In this document: piece after piece, positions 6,739-8,211 of the stretch
Numbering within the stretch: position 1 is the first letter of the stretch
Layout of the letters: the number at the start of each line of letters is the position of its first letter
From: Hyphomicrobiales bacterium
GTDB lineage: Bacteria; Pseudomonadota; Alphaproteobacteria; Rhizobiales; Xanthobacteraceae
Reading direction: 5' to 3'
Length of the DNA stretch: 8,211 nt
NCBI GenBank assembly: GCA_017304505.1
Contig: JAFKKQ010000060.1
Span: 1 to 8,211, forward strand
The notes under the pieces: model-generated
What the model was told of the DNA's origin: nothing
The model's database searches: none
Seen by the model: the letters and a program-made list of their open reading frames with translations, nothing else
Translations under genes and position numbers: made by a program

Positions 6739-7701
6739 ATGCCGGACGTCCTCTTTATCAAAACCTCGTCGCTCGGCGACGTCATCCACCACATGCCGGC
6801 GTTGACCGAGGCGCGCCTGCGCCTGCCGGAAACTCGTTTTGCCTGGGTGGTGGAGGAGGCGTTCGCACCGCTGGTGCGTCTGCACCCGGCGGTGGATGAG
6901 GTGATCCCGGTTGCCGCTCGCCGCTGGCGGCGGGCGCTGCATCGGCCATCGACCTGGCGCGAGATCGCAGCCTTTCGCCGCGCGCTCCGCAGCCACCGCT
7001 TCGACGAGATCATCGACACGCAGGGGCTGGTGTTCAAATCGGCGCTGATCGCGCGCTATGCCCAGGGCCGGCGGCGCGGTTACGACCGCACCAGCATCAA
7101 GGAGCCGGCCGCATCCTGGTTTTATGACATCAAGCATAAGGTTGCCTGGAACCAGCACGCGATCGCACGCAACCGCGCGCTCACCGCCGAGGCGCTGGGA
7201 TACGCGCCCGAGGGGCCGCCGGACTTCGGGCTTAACCGCGCGTACTTGGCTGCGGCTGGCGGCGCGCCCTACGGGGTGCTGCTGCACGCCACGGCGCGTG
7301 CCGACAAGGAATGGCCGGAGGCGAACTGGCGGATGCTGGCGGCGATGCTGGGAACGGGCATCGATCTTGTGGTGCCGTTCGGCACGCTGGCGGAGCGCGA
7401 GCGCGCGGAGCGCATCACCTCGGCTACGCCGCGCGCCCGCATGCCCGAGAGCGCGCCGCTTGACGAGGTGGCGCGCCTGATCGCCGGCGCATCGTTTGTG
7501 GTCGGTGTCGATACCGGGCTTCTGCATTTGGCTGCCGCGCTCGGCGTGCCGCTGGTGGCGATCTTCTGCGCCAGCGAGCCGGCCCTGACGGCGCCGATGG
7601 GATCGGGGCCGATCACCGTGCTCGGCGCGAAGGGCGCAGCGCCTTCGGTCGCCGACGTTGCCGATGCGATCAAAGGGCTCGGCTTATTGAGCGGTGAATA
7701 G
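6739..7701 (+). CDS. waaC: GT9 family lipopolysaccharide heptosyltransferase, WaaC-like
   Basis: This 320-residue protein is a GT-B fold glycosyltransferase of family 9, which adds ADP-heptose to the Kdo or inner core of lipopolysaccharide at the cytoplasmic membrane face. The amino-terminal KTSSLGDVIH (8-17) carries the conserved acidic residue D14. IIDTQGLVFKSALIAR (91-106), the nucleotide-sugar loop ATARADKEWPEANW (184-197) and VGVDTGLLHLAAALGVP (255-271) follow in the expected order. The length is near the 319 residues I recall for E. coli WaaC. The ATG at 6739 is chosen because homology begins there. The frame is open back into galE, but those 51 residues look like noise. Ribosome-binding complementarity is weak. 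The WaaC rather than WaaF call rests on the KTSSLGD and DKEWPE motifs. Some rhizobial cores are reported to lack heptose, so the exact sugar is uncertain. Confidence 0.87.
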   Translation: MPDVLFIKTSSLGDVIHHMPALTEARLRLPETRFAWVVEEAFAPLVRLHPAVDEVIPVAARRWRRALHRPSTWREIAAFRRALRSHRFDEIIDTQGLVFKSALIARYAQGRRRGYDRTSIKEPAASWFYDIKHKVAWNQHAIARNRALTAEALGYAPEGPPDFGLNRAYLAAAGGAPYGVLLHATARADKEWPEANWRMLAAMLGTGIDLVVPFGTLAERERAERITSATPRARMPESAPLDEVARLIAGASFVVGVDTGLLHLAAALGVPLVAIFCASEPALTAPMGSGPITVLGAKGAAPSVADVADAIKGLGLLSGE

Positions 7702-7725
7702 GGCGAGAGGGCGCCGCTACTCGCC
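7702..7725. terminator. Possible shared hairpin between convergent waaC and uup ends
   Basis: GGCGAG (7702-7707) and CTCGCC (7720-7725) are reverse complements with a 12-base loop. The stem starts right after the waaC stop and runs over the stop of the opposing ABC-F gene (minus TAG at 7717-7719). With only 15 bases between the genes, any shared terminator must lie about here. The stem is short and lacks T-runs on both strands, so the call is weak. Confidence 0.25.
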
Positions 7726-8211
7726 GCTCAACTCCTCGCGAAGGATTTCCAGTTCCAGCCAGCGATCCTCCGCTTCGGCGAGCCTGGTCTGCACATCGCC
7801 AAGCGAAGCCGAGACTCGCTCAAACCCGGTGCGGTCGCGCGTGTAGAACGTGGGATCGTCCAACTGCCGTTGCAGCGACTGCCCTTCGGCTTGCAGCGAG
7901 GCGATGGTTTTCGGCAGCGTTTCGAGTTGATGCTTCTCGTTGAAGCTCAGCCGCCGCTTGCGCGTGGGGGCGGCAGGCGCAGGCTTCGCCGCGCGCGGAG
8001 CTTTCGCGGCCGCTGGTTTGCGTTGCTCGCGGGTCAGGTCCGCGCCGCGTTGCGCCAGCATGTCGGTGTAACCGCCGGCGTATTCGATCCAGCGGCCGTT
8101 GCCTTCGGGCACGATCACGCTGCCGACCAGCCGGTCCAGGAAGTCGCGGTCGTGGCTGATGAGCAGGACGGTGCCGCCATAATCGCCGACCATGCCTTCC
8201 AGCACATCGAG
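7717..8211 (-). CDS. uup: ABC-F ATPase, Uup type, C-terminal part (5' truncated by window)
   Basis: The minus-strand frame is open from the window edge and gives 164 residues before a TAG at 7717-7719. It begins just after the second Walker B and contains GTVLLISHDRDFLDR with the switch histidine, then GRWIEYAGGYTDML, as in ABC-F proteins. A basic alanine-lysine linker (about residues 58-85) leads to RRLSFNEKHQLETLPKTI and a charged heptad-like stretch with LDDPTFYTRD and ELEILREELSG. This matches the carboxy-terminal coiled-coil, DNA- or ribosome-binding domain of Uup. ABC-F members are soluble, not transporters, and act on ribosomes; Uup also influences transposon excision. The ATG at 8205 is internal, not a start, because LD before it continues the LDxLE motif. 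The first ATPase domain is outside the window. Confidence 0.9.
   Translation of the reverse strand, partial: LDVLEGMVGDYGGTVLLISHDRDFLDRLVGSVIVPEGNGRWIEYAGGYTDMLAQRGADLTREQRKPAAAKAPRAAKPAPAAPTRKRRLSFNEKHQLETLPKTIASLQAEGQSLQRQLDDPTFYTRDRTGFERVSASLGDVQTRLAEAEDRWLELEILREELSGE

Noticed and set aside
5625..6899. A 424-codon plus-strand open frame across all of galE, the divergent promoter region and the start of waaC
   Set aside because: galE on the other strand has full family motifs. The antisense product is rich in Arg, Asp, Ala and His with no recognisable domain. Long antisense frames are expected opposite GC-biased third positions.

Overview
The window reads as ordinary GC-rich chromosomal DNA from an alphaproteobacterium. 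The Hyphomicrobiales (Bradyrhizobium, Rhodopseudomonas, Afipia and relatives) are the most likely group. Three things suggest this: the strong G/C preference at third codon positions, which also opens long meaningless antisense frames; a complete branched-chain-amino-acid-type ABC operon; and an intergenic palindromic repeat whose reverse-strand translation contains MPALVAGIH, a peptide I recognise from memory as a signature of repeats scattered through these genomes. The genus assignment is inference.

Bases 1-2601 (+ strand) hold the distal part of a HAAT-family (Liv-type) uptake operon: the 3' end of a livH-like permease, then livM, livG and livF, each overlapping the next by one to four bases. 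No substrate-binding protein lies in the window, so the substrate cannot be read from it. Bases 2602-2761 form a convergent intergenic region with a hairpin right after the livF stop and a compound palindromic repeat.

Bases 2762-6602 (- strand) hold three genes transcribed in the order galE, MsbA-like ABC exporter, FAH-family hydrolase. The gaps are too wide for translational coupling, but co-transcription is possible. galE supplies UDP-galactose. The exporter resembles lipid A or glycolipid flippases. The hydrolase most resembles fumarylpyruvate hydrolase (NagK type) and looks functionally unrelated to the other two.

From 6603 an AT-richer divergent promoter region separates galE from a GT9 heptosyltransferase (WaaC-like, + strand, 6739-7701). 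The galE, exporter and heptosyltransferase genes together form a small envelope-glycan neighbourhood. The window closes with the 3' end of an ABC-F ATPase of the Uup type (- strand), convergent with the heptosyltransferase and only 15 bases from it.

I found no tRNA, rRNA, CRISPR array, insertion sequence, phage gene or clearly novel system. The points most worth a second look are the compound repeat at 2656-2740, the asymmetric ATP sites predicted for LivG/LivF, and the uncertain exporter start.
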